Below the pieces are notes generated by a model. The model was not told the origin of the DNA, ran no database searches, and saw nothing but the letters and a program-made list of their open reading frames with translations. DNA of 64,000 nt from Entamoeba invadens IP1. Lineage: Eukaryota; Evosea; Mastigamoebida; Endamoebidae. Shown here one piece after another: positions 52,384 through 63,411 of this stretch; within the stretch, counting starts at the first letter, position 1; the number at the start of each line of letters is the position of its first letter. The position numbers and the translations under genes are program-made. Where the stretch lies: positions 35,572-99,571 of the forward strand of contig NW_004440189.1 in assembly GCF_000330505.1 (NCBI RefSeq), read 5' to 3'.

Positions 52384-55368
52384 ATGCAAGACACTAACTT
52401 CTATTCCCTTTTAGTCTACAGAAAAGGGGAAAAAACACCAGACTCGAGCGTTGTCTTTCAGGCAGAAATAGAACGGCATTTAACAACACTTAAACCCGAC
52501 ACATCTATACCACCCGACTTTCGCGAACCAACGCCCGGTCAACTCACACAAAAACAACTTGAAATGCACTTCCCAAAAATTCCAGATAAAATCGAGTTTG
52601 ACACCCTCGACCACCTCATCAGCTTTTCTTGTACCTCTCCCGATTTATTCAGAGACTTCATTTGGGGGCATCGACTCTTTGCAACAACGCAGGAAGTCTT
52701 GTTCCAATATTTGCAACGACTTGAAATAGCCGTCTCAATTAATTGCCAACTTTCAACTATAGTGCGAGCGCGTGTCGTTAGTATACTTTCATATTGGGCA
52801 AACACTATTTTCCCATTGTTGCCGGAAGAAGAAAAGAATCAAGCGTTAAACACTTTAAATATTTTCATCGACCGGATGACCAAATATGGAATGAAGAAAC
52901 AGGCGTTGTTGCTCAAGTCGCAAATCTGTAAGGAGAAGTTTGTGTTTTCGATGGCGGAGAATGAGATCCACGACGACAACTTGTTACCTTTCCCATTTTT
53001 GTTGGATGGTACCAAACCAACCTTTCTCGACATCCCACCAGTCACATTTGCGAAACAAATCACGTTGATATCATCACAGTATTTTAGAGGAATTGAACTG
53101 TTTGAATTGTTCCTTTGGAACACAAGCAAAGAGAAGTGCCAAGCACTTTCTAAGTGTGTGAAGACGTTTAACGAGTTGCAAACATTCTTTTCGAATTTGG
53201 TTCTTTCGGAGTTCGACTTGAAGAAGCGAATTCGCATTATAGAACACATCGTCGATATCGCGTATGAGTCGTATTTGATACAAAATTTTGATGTTGTGGT
53301 TTGTGTAACAACCCTCTTTTCGACTTCTGCGATTCATCGACTTAAAAAGACGTTTGAGGGACTTAAGACGCGGTCACAAGAAATTGTACAGAAACTCGAG
53401 TTTTTTGCATCACCGGAGAACAACTGGTCTTCGTATAGAAAGCGACTCGATGAAGCTAAACACACTCCATGCGTGCCGTACATTGGACTGTTTTTGTCGG
53501 ATATGCTCTTCACAAACGATGGCAATAAAACACAGACGGCAGACAAACTGATCAATTTTGTTAAGTGCCAAAAACTCTCTGCAATAGCACAAAACGTCTC
53601 AACGTTCCAACAGCGGTTATATTGTTTTAAACAAGACGAGATGATCAGCGGGTTTATTAAAGATCTGCTTGGGAAGGGACATAGTGAAAGTGACGTTGTT
53701 ATGTTTGACCGTTCTCGAAGTATAGAAGCGCCTGCGGGGAAAGAGAAATATGTGTTAGTAGGGAGTGAAGACGAGAAAGAAGTACCCCAAGACTATATTG
53801 AAATTCGGTGTTATTTAGCACACAAAAGACGCACATATAAGTGTATGGGACCGTTACCATTAAAAGAGTTAATGGTCCGGGAGTTTGGATTGAGTGAGAA
53901 AGATATAGAAAGCAGCAAGATAGTTGTAGTGAATAAGAATGAAGTTGAAGTGATTAGTGTGAAAGAGAGTATTGAAAACATCAAACGGAAATATATCAGT
54001 CGAGATGGAAAGGGGATAGTTACTATGTATAGACAAAGCCAAAGTGTTATGTTTAAAATAGGGAAGAAGGAAATAGGGTTACCCATTGATATTAGTATGA
54101 CGATGAATCAACTCAAAACCGTGTTGCGAGTGTTATTAGACGTTCAAGTGGAACATGTCTTTGTGCATTTAGTCAAAAAGAAGCCGGACAGCTTTGTGAA
54201 CATGGACATTCCTTTAAATAACTACGTGATGGATTCATTTTCAATGATCTTGATGATACCAATCACTTCATTTACTAGAAATGTGAAAGACTCGTTTTTG
54301 GATTCTTCATATTTCTATCGATATAACACAAACTCAAACAAAGGGAAAATTTGCTTGATCCACGCACACCCATTTTTTATTATCAAATTCATCGAAGAGA
54401 ATAAAAGAGTGAAGATCATCCCTAACAACGACGCGGAAATGGTTTATCTTCCAATGGCAGACGAAATCCATTTCTTCGCAGAAAACACGGAATTCACGAA
54501 AACATGTCCTTTGATCATCACAGGAAGTTCAGAACTCATCCACCAACTCATTTCATTGTATCATGGAAAGAACGAAATTTCAGGCGTTTCAGTGGAATAT
54601 TTGAAAGCGGAAATGTACGGCCTCCACCCACTTTTTTACGCAATTTGCAACGCTTTGTATTACAACCCTAATTTTTTTAACGACACTTTTTTCTCGTCGT
54701 TTGACATGGAGGCCGCCGCTAAAATACTTGAGCAATGCGAGACAGGGGAGGAAGTCGACCTGAAGAGTCAAGAGAGTGGTGTGTTAGTTGGGATGCTTTA
54801 TTTATATTTGTCGACATTGGACAAACCGTTGTTTGGGGTGTTATCTGGTGATTTTTTATCATTGAGAAATACCCGTCTGGACGACGAAAATTTAGAAAAG
54901 ATATCGAAGAAGTTGATTGGCGCTATTGATGGTACGATGGCACTTTCGATATTACGAACCCTCCTTGCCTTATTCAGTTCATGGACAAAATTCAACCCAT
55001 ACAACTTGACACTGCTCGCGCACTTCTCGAAGTTTTTTGTGACGCAAATAGGCCCAGACAGTCAATTAAAACTTTTCATATACTTGGTACAACACTTCGA
55101 CGAATTTGATATTCAGCCAGTGTTCCCAGCTATGTTCCCATCACTGTCCCCACATCCATTGTCTGTTGACTATGTCATTCGGTCGTTGTTTGACGACGTG
55201 GAGTACTCTCCTGAGTCAAAAATGGTTGTGAGCGAAATGGTGAGGACGTCAACAAAGTCAATTCCAGTCATGCCGACACACGACAGGTCAGAGAGAGGAA
55301 AGTCGGGTATTATGATTGGGAAGAAAAAGTGCCAGACTCCTCAGCTTGTGTCTGGTTCTGGTTTGTAA
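52384..55368 (+). CDS. RasGEF protein with RhoGAP-like C-terminal domain
   Basis: 994 residues. A RasGEF_N-like helical region (about 60-190) leads to a Cdc25-type RasGEF domain (about 217-430): TFAKQITLISSQYFRGIE, then CVTTLFSTSAIHRLKKTF, then PCVPYIGLFLSDMLF and NFVKCQKLSAIAQNV. These exchange GDP for GTP on Ras-family GTPases. The middle (470-700) is a globular region, perhaps ubiquitin-like or FERM-like. Residues about 740-930 resemble RhoGAP: LEQCETGEEVDLKSQ, GVLVGMLYLYLSTLDKPLFG, and PYNLTLLAHFSKFF. The GxxR arginine-finger motif expected near residue 760 is not seen. Confident in RasGEF, less in RhoGAP. Confidence 0.78.
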   Translation: MQDTNFYSLLVYRKGEKTPDSSVVFQAEIERHLTTLKPDTSIPPDFREPTPGQLTQKQLEMHFPKIPDKIEFDTLDHLISFSCTSPDLFRDFIWGHRLFATTQEVLFQYLQRLEIAVSINCQLSTIVRARVVSILSYWANTIFPLLPEEEKNQALNTLNIFIDRMTKYGMKKQALLLKSQICKEKFVFSMAENEIHDDNLLPFPFLLDGTKPTFLDIPPVTFAKQITLISSQYFRGIELFELFLWNTSKEKCQALSKCVKTFNELQTFFSNLVLSEFDLKKRIRIIEHIVDIAYESYLIQNFDVVVCVTTLFSTSAIHRLKKTFEGLKTRSQEIVQKLEFFASPENNWSSYRKRLDEAKHTPCVPYIGLFLSDMLFTNDGNKTQTADKLINFVKCQKLSAIAQNVSTFQQRLYCFKQDEMISGFIKDLLGKGHSESDVVMFDRSRSIEAPAGKEKYVLVGSEDEKEVPQDYIEIRCYLAHKRRTYKCMGPLPLKELMVREFGLSEKDIESSKIVVVNKNEVEVISVKESIENIKRKYISRDGKGIVTMYRQSQSVMFKIGKKEIGLPIDISMTMNQLKTVLRVLLDVQVEHVFVHLVKKKPDSFVNMDIPLNNYVMDSFSMILMIPITSFTRNVKDSFLDSSYFYRYNTNSNKGKICLIHAHPFFIIKFIEENKRVKIIPNNDAEMVYLPMADEIHFFAENTEFTKTCPLIITGSSELIHQLISLYHGKNEISGVSVEYLKAEMYGLHPLFYAICNALYYNPNFFNDTFFSSFDMEAAAKILEQCETGEEVDLKSQESGVLVGMLYLYLSTLDKPLFGVLSGDFLSLRNTRLDDENLEKISKKLIGAIDGTMALSILRTLLALFSSWTKFNPYNLTLLAHFSKFFVTQIGPDSQLKLFIYLVQHFDEFDIQPVFPAMFPSLSPHPLSVDYVIRSLFDDVEYSPESKMVVSEMVRTSTKSIPVMPTHDRSERGKSGIMIGKKKCQTPQLVSGSGL

Positions 55369-56139
55369 GGATTGAACATATTCTATTTGTTTTAGTTTTT
55401 TAAACAAATGTTTTTAGTTTTAAATTAATATCACCTTATAATATAAATAAACTATAATTTTGAATTTTAGAAAATGATTTTTCAAATAAATTATTTTTGT
55501 TCAATTATTTAATTAATTTATTAGTAAAATTTAATTGAAACTTTTCAACATATTTATAATATTTAATTAATTATAAACATAAAATAAATGTTTTGGTACA
55601 ATTCTTTCGAGATAGAAAAATTAATTCATCATTTTCTTTGGTAAAAGTTGGCGATTTTTGCAATATATTATACATTTTTGTGTTTGTTACTATTATTTAA
55701 TTATAAAATTATATTAATAAATTAATTTTACTTATACAATATTAGTTAAAAGAATGAGACATTATAAATATCTTTTTTATTAGAAAAAAAGCAAAAACAA
55801 TTATTCATAGTATTTTGGCAGGCATACAATCGATGAATCATATTGTAAAGGCATTATTTTTAACAAGGTAAAATTGATTTTCTTTTTCACACATATTTTG
55901 TATGACAAATGAATTATTAAAAAAATTTATTAAATAATAAGATATGTTGATTTTTTTACCACAAAAATAATTCTATTGTTATGGTTTTATTTAGTTGAAT
56001 CAGTCCAATTATAGATTTGCCTACTTCCTTAAAACAAATCTCCTTACAAAGGTAGAATTTCATCACAGTCGTGTTCATTTCCAATCATTCATAACACCCT
56101 TTCATCTATATAAGCAACCTAACTTGAATATTTCTAACA
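55369..56139. other. AT-rich intergenic region
   Basis: Between the RasGEF and LCAT genes, both on the plus strand. No gene seen; the last 140 bp are less AT-rich, probably the LCAT promoter and leader. Confidence 0.45.
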
Positions 56140-57472
56140 ATGTTGTTGCTGCTTGTCTCTCTTGCACTCTCTCTGGAGGTCCAGAAAACATCACTGAAAG
56201 CCAAAGACAAGTGTGCGTCACGTTCCCCCGTTGTGATGGTACCAGGTCTCATGTCTTCTATTCTCGAAGCCAAAATTGATGTCGCAGAGTCGTATGGTCC
56301 ATGGCCAAAAGATTGTGACAGGACAAAGGACTGGTCAAGGGTTTGGGTTGATGCCGATATAGTTCTTCCTCGTAAAGGTGAATGCCTTATGAAGTACATG
56401 AGTGGTGTATGGAATGAGACGACAAACAAGTTAGAGACCATTCCTGGTGTTTCTCTTCGTGTTCCTGGTTTGTTTTCATAACATATGATTTAATCAAAAT
56501 CGGTAACACCTTAACTTATTCAACAATAAGAACCTAATAATAATAATAATAAAAAGAAACTAATGAATAGAATTTGGAAGCACATACGGACTTGACCAGT
56601 TAGATCCCGTTTTTGTGATCAAGCAATTTACAAACTCTTTCCATAAGCTGATCAGTCATCTTGAGAAAATGGGATATAGAGACCAAGTCGATATGTTTGG
56701 TGCTACATACGACTGGAGAAGTGCAGACTTACCTTCTACATATTATGAAGCAACAAAAGGACTCATCTATGCTGGATATAAAAACACAGGCAAAAAAGTC
56801 GTTGTGTTGTCACACTCTATGGGAGGCTTTGTGACATACAAATTACTGGACTACTTAGGAAAGGAATTTTGCGATCAGTACATTCAAAGTTGGATAGCTG
56901 TCAGTGCTCCATTCATAGGAACTGGTATGGTCCAAAAACAGTTGTCTGTTGGCGAAAATTTGGGACTTCCAATCAACGAAGAAAACGTCAGAGACTTCTC
57001 AAGAACATTAGAGTCAATTTTGGCCTTGTCGCCCCTTGGTGAAAAATGGAACAACGACGACATGGTTACCATTAAAAGCACGGGAAAGACTTACAAAGCT
57101 TCCGAATTGAAAGATTTTTACAAACAAATCCCTGAAATAGCAAGCAAGAGTGATTACATAATCAACAACGAAATGGTTCCATTCTACCATAAATGGAATT
57201 ACACTGTGCCAAATGGTGTTAAAATGGGATGTGTTCACTCCCATGGAAAAGAAACTCCTTACTCAATCACTTTCGAAACTGAAGACCTCAACAGCAAATC
57301 AGAAGTTGTATATTCAGATGGTGACAAATTGGTCAATTTGAACTCACTCCAGTCTTGCTCGCTTTTCACTAATGACGTGACTGATATTGGGAAGCATGGA
57401 CATCTGTTAATTTTGGGTTCAGATGACCTTTGGGATTATGTCAGACCAAGAGTGTGCGATAATTCAGACTAA
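56140..57472 (+). CDS. LCAT-family acyltransferase/phospholipase, secreted, two exons
   Basis: Exon 1 is 56140-56467 and exon 2 is 56571-57472; the 103-bp intron (56468-56570) begins GTTTGTTT and ends TAG, phase 1. The product has 409 residues. A signal peptide (MLLLLVSLALSLE) targets it to the secretory pathway. Family marks: VVMVPGLMSS near the start, the GxTYDWR motif (ATYDWRS), the nucleophile in LSHSMGG, an Asp in YSDGD and a His in KHGHLL at the C-terminal end. The triad is complete. The family moves acyl groups between phospholipids and acceptors or cleaves phospholipids; lysosomal phospholipase A2 is a close type. Substrate not determinable. Confidence 0.88.
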
Positions 57473-57636
57473 TTAACTCTTCTTCATCTATGTAACTCTT
57501 CTTTGACATTTTATTTTATTAATTATAATAATTTATAATAATTTATAATAAAAAAGTATAGTTTATTACTAATTAAATTGTACCATCTATTCAACTAAAA
57601 ATTGACGCATTACTGAATTAACCACTGTTGAAAGAT

Positions 57637-59661
57637 TCATTTCTTTTTTGGGTGCATAACAACCTTCTTTGGCTTTCGAGTCATTTTGAACGAAACGTAA
57701 ACTAGTCCAGCAAACACACCACCAATAATAGCATACCCAACTAAAGTCCAAACCCATCTAATGGAATTCAAAAACCTCTTTCTATTGTTGCTCGACTCAA
57801 GGGTGGCCAACATGTCCTCTAAGAACTTCTCAAGCTTTTCTCTCTCTTCTTTTCCTTTCGGATGCTTCTCGGACTCATCATTGAGTTTCTTAGCGTAGTT
57901 CATGTACTGCCGATTGCCAAGTCTCTTCATCTCATCGATCCCGTCGACTACCTTTCTTCCCAACTCTTCGATCTTCTTCGCAAATTGTCTGAAGGCGTCC
58001 AACATTTGTAACTCGACGTGATGTCTCTCGCCAAACTCCTTTTCGGCCTTTTCCAACTCTTCAATGGTGACATCCACATGATCTTCAAGCCACATAATAT
58101 TTCTCTCGACGTCGTCAAGCTTTTCTTGGACATCGATGATATCATCAATATCACTTGTTAAATATCGTTTGAAATCCAACAAGAGGCTTTCGAAGCCTTG
58201 TCTTTGGTTCATCAAGAGATACTGATTGATTTTCTTCTTTGTATCTTCCTCTCTAAATTTCTCGACTTCTTCTTTCAATTGTGTTAAGTTACACACTTCG
58301 TTCAGTCGAATCGTCGCATTTGGTATTTCAAGAGAGTTCACAATCCCCTTCTCCAACGAATCAACTCTAAAAGTCATATTCTCGTTCTTCTCCATTCCTT
58401 CTATCGTATACTTTCTCAACAGAACTTTGCTCTCCGCATCCAAAAACTCGAGACTCTGTGTTTGTGGAATAGAAATTTGGTACCTGTTCGCAAGTTTCAT
58501 TGGCTGATCTCTTTTGATGAATGGGCTCTCGGCTCCATTCATTTTAATGGACACATCAAACGGGATGAAATCGACAATCTCAAATGGCGAGTTGACCATC
58601 TTTTCAAAAGTCATCAACGTTTTGATACTTTCGAACAAGTACTCGTCTCCAGAAAGTCGAATTGAATAGTTACCAAATACACTCTCGACTATTTCTTTAA
58701 TTTTTGGTGTGTATGAGAGACCACCAATCAAAAAGACTGTGAAGTTCTGATTTAATGTCTCCTTTTCTTGGTTCAGTGTTTCTCGTAAAGGTTTCAAGAT
58801 GTCGGAAATTTTCTCGTTGAACTCATCTCTCGTCACAGTGATGTTCTTCTCGAGTTCTTCAAAGAGTGTTGTAATTTGTGTGTTTGATGAGAGTTTCAGT
58901 CTTAATTCTTCAATTTGTTTCAAGTGTGCTTGTGTTTCGACACTGCCTCTGACATCTCCAACAATGTCGACCAGCGCAGTGTTCAGTGAATCAGCACTGA
59001 CTTTCACTGTTTTGTGTGTTTTGACAGTGAATTGTGTTCCATTGAAGACATTGATATGTGTTATACGGGTATCGTGTGCACCGCATTCAATCACTAAATA
59101 GTGTTCTTTCATATCAACAAGTTTCTTATTAACAGCATTTAAAACCATTCCCAAATGTGCCTTATGTTTTGGGATAAATTCCGCTTTAGGGATAACGGCG
59201 CTGATTTTGTCCAAGTCGTAAGGAGTAAATGTCGAAGGAACAATAATTTGAGGGGCATGTCTTCCTTCTTGGGTTAAGTTAAAGAGTGATCGATGTGTAT
59301 TATTAGCGTCCAATTTATAGTACAAGTTATCCAATTGGAATGCTAAAATAGCTGTTTTGTCATTCGGGAGGGTGCAATTCTCTGTCTTGTCCTCTACTTG
59401 ATAGATCGGAGAAAGTACTTTCACCTTCTGATTTCCAAGAAGTGCTTTAGCATTATACCCATATGTGTAATCGTCGTGATTGCATCTATAAGCAACCTTC
59501 GAATTGTAACTCCTTTCACCGTTTGATCCTAATAAGATGTGTACAGATGTGGTGTTGTACCACCCAACAGTGATTTGGTCATACCCCATATCCACAATGA
59601 CTCCACTTTGCACAGACGTGAAAAGTACCAGAAGTAATGCAAGTGGTAGAAATTGGGTCAT
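57637..59661 (-). CDS. Divergent ER Hsp70-like protein (Hsp110/GRP170-type) with C-terminal membrane anchor
   Basis: 674 residues. A signal peptide (1-19) is followed at once by VIVDMGYDQITVGWY, which replaces the GIDLGTT phosphate loop. LVIECGAHDTRITHINV near 194 stands at the second phosphate motif and FLIGGLSYTPKIKEIV near 313 at the adenosine motif. The chain then has a short beta part and a long charged helical lid (about 470-620). A membrane segment lies at about 636-658 (VWTLVGYAIIGGVFAGLVYVSF), followed by a basic cytosolic tail ending HPKKK. Soluble relatives lack such an anchor. I infer a lumenal nucleotide exchange factor or chaperone held at the ER membrane. Confidence 0.75.
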   Translation of the reverse strand: MTQFLPLALLLVLFTSVQSGVIVDMGYDQITVGWYNTTSVHILLGSNGERSYNSKVAYRCNHDDYTYGYNAKALLGNQKVKVLSPIYQVEDKTENCTLPNDKTAILAFQLDNLYYKLDANNTHRSLFNLTQEGRHAPQIIVPSTFTPYDLDKISAVIPKAEFIPKHKAHLGMVLNAVNKKLVDMKEHYLVIECGAHDTRITHINVFNGTQFTVKTHKTVKVSADSLNTALVDIVGDVRGSVETQAHLKQIEELRLKLSSNTQITTLFEELEKNITVTRDEFNEKISDILKPLRETLNQEKETLNQNFTVFLIGGLSYTPKIKEIVESVFGNYSIRLSGDEYLFESIKTLMTFEKMVNSPFEIVDFIPFDVSIKMNGAESPFIKRDQPMKLANRYQISIPQTQSLEFLDAESKVLLRKYTIEGMEKNENMTFRVDSLEKGIVNSLEIPNATIRLNEVCNLTQLKEEVEKFREEDTKKKINQYLLMNQRQGFESLLLDFKRYLTSDIDDIIDVQEKLDDVERNIMWLEDHVDVTIEELEKAEKEFGERHHVELQMLDAFRQFAKKIEELGRKVVDGIDEMKRLGNRQYMNYAKKLNDESEKHPKGKEEREKLEKFLEDMLATLESSNNRKRFLNSIRWVWTLVGYAIIGGVFAGLVYVSFKMTRKPKKVVMHPKKK

Positions 59662-60104
59662 TTCTATTATTTCGAGTTCTTTGTGCCCTTTTCAAGTTTA
59701 GAGGAGTTTTCAGACTTAATAACATTTTTTATGTTATAGTTTCTTATTATTATTGTTCATCTATGATAATATTGAATCGGTTAAGTTTTGGTGATTTTTT
59801 TATTTTAAAAACTTTAATTGTTTCTTTAAATTATAATTTGATATTGTTTTAGTTGACAATTGACACATTTATTATTTTAAAAACCATTGTTTTGGTTTTT
59901 AAGTTAAAAATGAAAACTATTTGGATTTTTTTTTGAAATTAATTGTTAAAGGCCATGTCTATTGTTCACAAAAAAAATAATGTGATATTTTTTACTATCA
60001 TTTATAGTTAAATTAATTATTGCAACATATTTATTATATGTAACTATAATTAATTAATAATTATAAAAATTGTTTTTAATTACGAAGACAATTGTTGTAT
60101 ACCT
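59662..60104. other. AT-rich intergenic region
   Basis: Between the start of the Hsp70-like gene and the last exon of the importin-alpha-like gene. No gene seen. Confidence 0.45.
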
Positions 60105-61575
60105 CTACAACTCCTCTTCTTTTGATGGAAGTGATCTATACACCTTTGTCAAATTGTCGACCTTTTCATTGACGATATCTCCAAGGTTGTGACTCTATTA
60201 ATAAGTTTCATTCAAACAAATTATTAACACAAACTTTCAAGTCGAACAAAATTTGTTCTAAGTTGCACCCTTCTAAGTATTGTTCTGTGTCAATGTCATA
60301 CGTTTTGGCGTACCTCAGTAGATTGACAAATGCTTTTAAACAAGTTGAAAGAAGAAGTGGCTCTTCTTCGACGTTTGAAACGATGTCAATAAAGATATTA
60401 AGAGTTTTTGGAAATTTATTAAACACACATTCCATTATATCGTCGTAGTCCAAGAAGACCAAATTTGCTATTAAATAATAGCATTGCACCAATGTAGTAT
60501 ACTTCACCGTTTTTTCTATTGCTATTTTATATGCGTAGTCATATAAATTTGTTTTTTCTATAATGAGAAAAGGCATATCGTCACTATCACATGCAATATT
60601 TGAGTTCACAAAGAAGATGTAATACATTACTTTTTCGTCCAAGTTAGGCATTTCCAAGTATCTATTACACACACTCCAGAAGTCGCTTGCAGCCAACAAT
60701 TTACAAATGCTGCCATAAGACCGAGTGAACTTCAAAATCAAATTCAACGTGTTTTCAACAAGGCGGTTCCGTCTTAAAAACTCCAGCAAGAAGGGAAGGA
60801 CGTCTTCTGCTTTAACAAAAACTGAATTTGAATATAAATTTGCGATCGAAACAAGTGCATGAGCAACAGTGTTGTCTTTAAACTCACTGCTCTTCTTCAG
60901 TAATTCAAAAAAGTATTTATAGACCCACTCAAAGGTGTTTGGAGCATTACTTGGAATACTTTTACATAATGCCTCAAAGACGTATCCAACAGCCTCGATG
61001 ACATCTTCCATTGGATTACTTTCGACTAAAGAAAAGCACTTTTCGATGATTTTGAATTGTAAAAAAAGACTTGCAAATGATGCGGAGTCTAAGATGATAT
61101 TTCCAGTGACATTCAACGTGCGCACAACAACTGAGTTATTTGTATTTGACAACATAACATCCAATTTAGTTAGAAACCCCGATGAAAGTAGTAGTTGGCT
61201 GTGGTTTATTGTTTTGCCCTCAGACGTGAAGAATTGTGATATCAATAGAAACACAGACAAGAACTCCGGGGTCAAGTTCTCGACTTGTGACATCATTTTC
61301 TGAAAGAATTCCGCTTTGATAAGTAATTGAATTGGCATGGGATCGCCATTCAAGTATTGTGCAATAAGTTTGAATGAATTAAAATCACCAGAAAGCGCCA
61401 TTGATATGGTTTGCTGGATGTCTGAGATTTTAGGAAGCGTTTTAAATACTACGGAATCAACAACTCGTTTTTTAGAAATAAGATTGGCTCGATTTGCTGA
61501 ACGAAGAATTGCTAAATCATTCGCGCGATTTGAACATAAAGATGAAAGGTCTTTTTCTCCACGTAAATGTGACAT
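60105..61575 (-). CDS. Importin-alpha-like ARM-repeat protein, two exons
   Basis: Exon 1 is 61575-60235. A 40-bp intron (60234-60195) begins GTTTGTG and ends TAG in phase 0, and a short last exon (60194-60105) adds 29 residues (SHNLGDIVNEKVDNL ... KEEEL), so the frame does not end at 60208 as an unspliced reading would suggest. The product has 476 residues. The N-terminus (RANDLAILRSANRANLISKKR) resembles a weak importin-beta-binding segment, and the rest is a divergent ARM solenoid. Importin-alpha links cargo with a nuclear signal to importin-beta. The usual NLS-binding W-N pairs are not clearly conserved, so cargo binding may differ. Confidence 0.65.
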
Positions 61576-61959
61576 TTGAAACTTAAAGATTAGTAGTTTT
61601 TTACTATAAATTATAATAATATTAATGAATAAAATATTAATTATAATATCATTTAATTTATTATTAAGTATATAATGTGGTTCGAGTTTAAAAAGTTAAT
61701 TGGTATTCATAAATTAACTATTATTATTATTTAATTATATATAATATTTAAATAATTAATTTATAAACTAAATGTAACTAATAATTAAACCATTATGATT
61801 AATTTAATAAACTATTAATTTTAATCATAATATCAAATTATTCTATTGAGTTTTTGTAATAATGTTTAACATGTTATTATATAATATAGATTGACTTATT
61901 AAATAATTTTGATAAGGAAAGTCAGTACAACTATGAACTCTTATGTCCAAACATAAGAA
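61576..61959. other. Intergenic region between divergent genes
   Basis: Nearly pure A and T; contains the promoters of the importin-alpha-like gene and the next gene. No motif recognised. Confidence 0.45.
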
Positions 61960-62601
61960 ATGGGAGAGGACAGCCTCTCAATGAAATTATTAGAAACGAT
62001 TCAAGAAGGAGACGCTTCGTTTTATGATATCAAAACACTTCAAAATATGAACAACATTTCATCCACAAGAGTCGGGGAGATGCGGAAGAGCATATCAATA
62101 TTGGAGGAATGTGGAGTTGTCAAACAAATAGCACAGAACACGGAAGATGTGTACTATTTATTGGGAAAGAAGGACAACACACAACAATCAAAAACTCCAT
62201 CGAAAACTCCGTCGAAGAAACATCGACTGAGAGTGTCAATCACGCAATCGTCGAAATATAAGTTGAACGAAAAAACCACTGTTGATGACTTGCCATCACA
62301 GTTTCCAGAACTCCAGGCTCTCTATGTCGAGTTGCAATGTAAAGTGAAAAAGACAAAAGAAAAAATGCTCAACGCGGAAAAGAAAGCCCGAGCGGCGACT
62401 TCGTGTGAAGGAAAGAACTTGAATAAACTCACCAAAAAGTGGAAGGAGTTGTCGAGAGATATACTGACTACAATCAAAAACAATGGAGCATGTAAGAAAG
62501 CGGATGGAACAGCTTTCACTTTGGAAGAGTTGATGAACTCGTTTGACATACAGCCGGCATTGTTGGGGTATGATAAGGAAAATGATGACTTTGTCGATTA
62601 A
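61960..62601 (+). CDS. Probable winged-helix plus coiled-coil protein, unknown role
   Basis: 213 residues. Residues 5-68 read like a winged helix (SMKLLETIQEGDASFYDIKTL, RKSISILEECGVVKQIAQN, EDVYYLLG), in the style of E2F or Hop2 domains. A lysine and serine-rich linker (75-95) leads to a coiled coil (115-160) and then a KKWKELSRDILTTIKNN helix that recalls the KW-R end of Hop2/TBPIP. I cannot decide between a Hop2-like recombination factor, an E2F-like DNA-binding protein and something else. No signal peptide; a nuclear location is likely. Confidence 0.5.
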   Translation: MGEDSLSMKLLETIQEGDASFYDIKTLQNMNNISSTRVGEMRKSISILEECGVVKQIAQNTEDVYYLLGKKDNTQQSKTPSKTPSKKHRLRVSITQSSKYKLNEKTTVDDLPSQFPELQALYVELQCKVKKTKEKMLNAEKKARAATSCEGKNLNKLTKKWKELSRDILTTIKNNGACKKADGTAFTLEELMNSFDIQPALLGYDKENDDFVD

Positions 62602-63411
62602 ATTTGTATCACCATTACGAGTGTTGTCCTTTTGTTGTTTTTCATTCAACCAAATTTAACAAATTAGATTTTATGTAATAATAACATTTTTAATATTTGT
62701 AATTCAAATATTTAATTAACTATAATATTCAATAATTATCATTAATTATTAATTTAACCTTAATGAGTAATTATCAAAAAACGAGTAAAAAATTGGTTAA
62801 TTTTGTTTAAAAAAATTAAAATGGAAATGTATCACTAATATCTTATAAATATATTAATATAAATTAGTTTGATATTAATTGGTAAAGTCTTAATATTTTT
62901 TTGAAAGGTAAAAATCCGAAATATTGTTATTTTATAGTAAAATTTTAATACTAAAAAAATCGAAGAATTTTCTTTTACAATTTTTAATTAAAACGATATT
63001 TATTAATTTTGATTTAAAAAATGATTTCGAAAGTAATAATTAAATTTAATTAAGATGTTAATTGTAGTTTTGTTGTTTAATCCCGAAAAATTAAATTAAA
63101 CCAATTTGATTTAATTTACAAAAAAATTTTCCTTTTTTAAAAATTTAAAAAAATTTAAAAAAAGGAAAATTTTCATTAATAAAAAAAATAAATTTAATTA
63201 AAAAAACGTTTTGCCATCGATTTTTCAAAAATGATAAATTGCATTGAACAAAGTATTTTTGTAATAATTTTATTAAAAATATTTAATATAAATTATTTCT
63301 TGAATATTTATTAAAAAAAGACAGTTGTGATTAAGAAATACCTTCATTTCGTTTAAAAGATGAAGAACAATCGTTCTAAACTTTTCAAAAAAATGGAAAT
63401 TTTTCAAACAC
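62602..63411. other. AT-rich intergenic region
   Basis: No gene. At about 63120-63180 there is an inverted repeat (AAAATTTTCCTTTTTT / AAAAAAGGAAAATTTT) that could form a long A/T stem. Confidence 0.45.

Noticed and set aside
52839..53249. Long minus-strand frames opposite the RasGEF, USP and RalGAP genes
   Set aside because: They are mirror frames of strong coding regions with no domain of their own.
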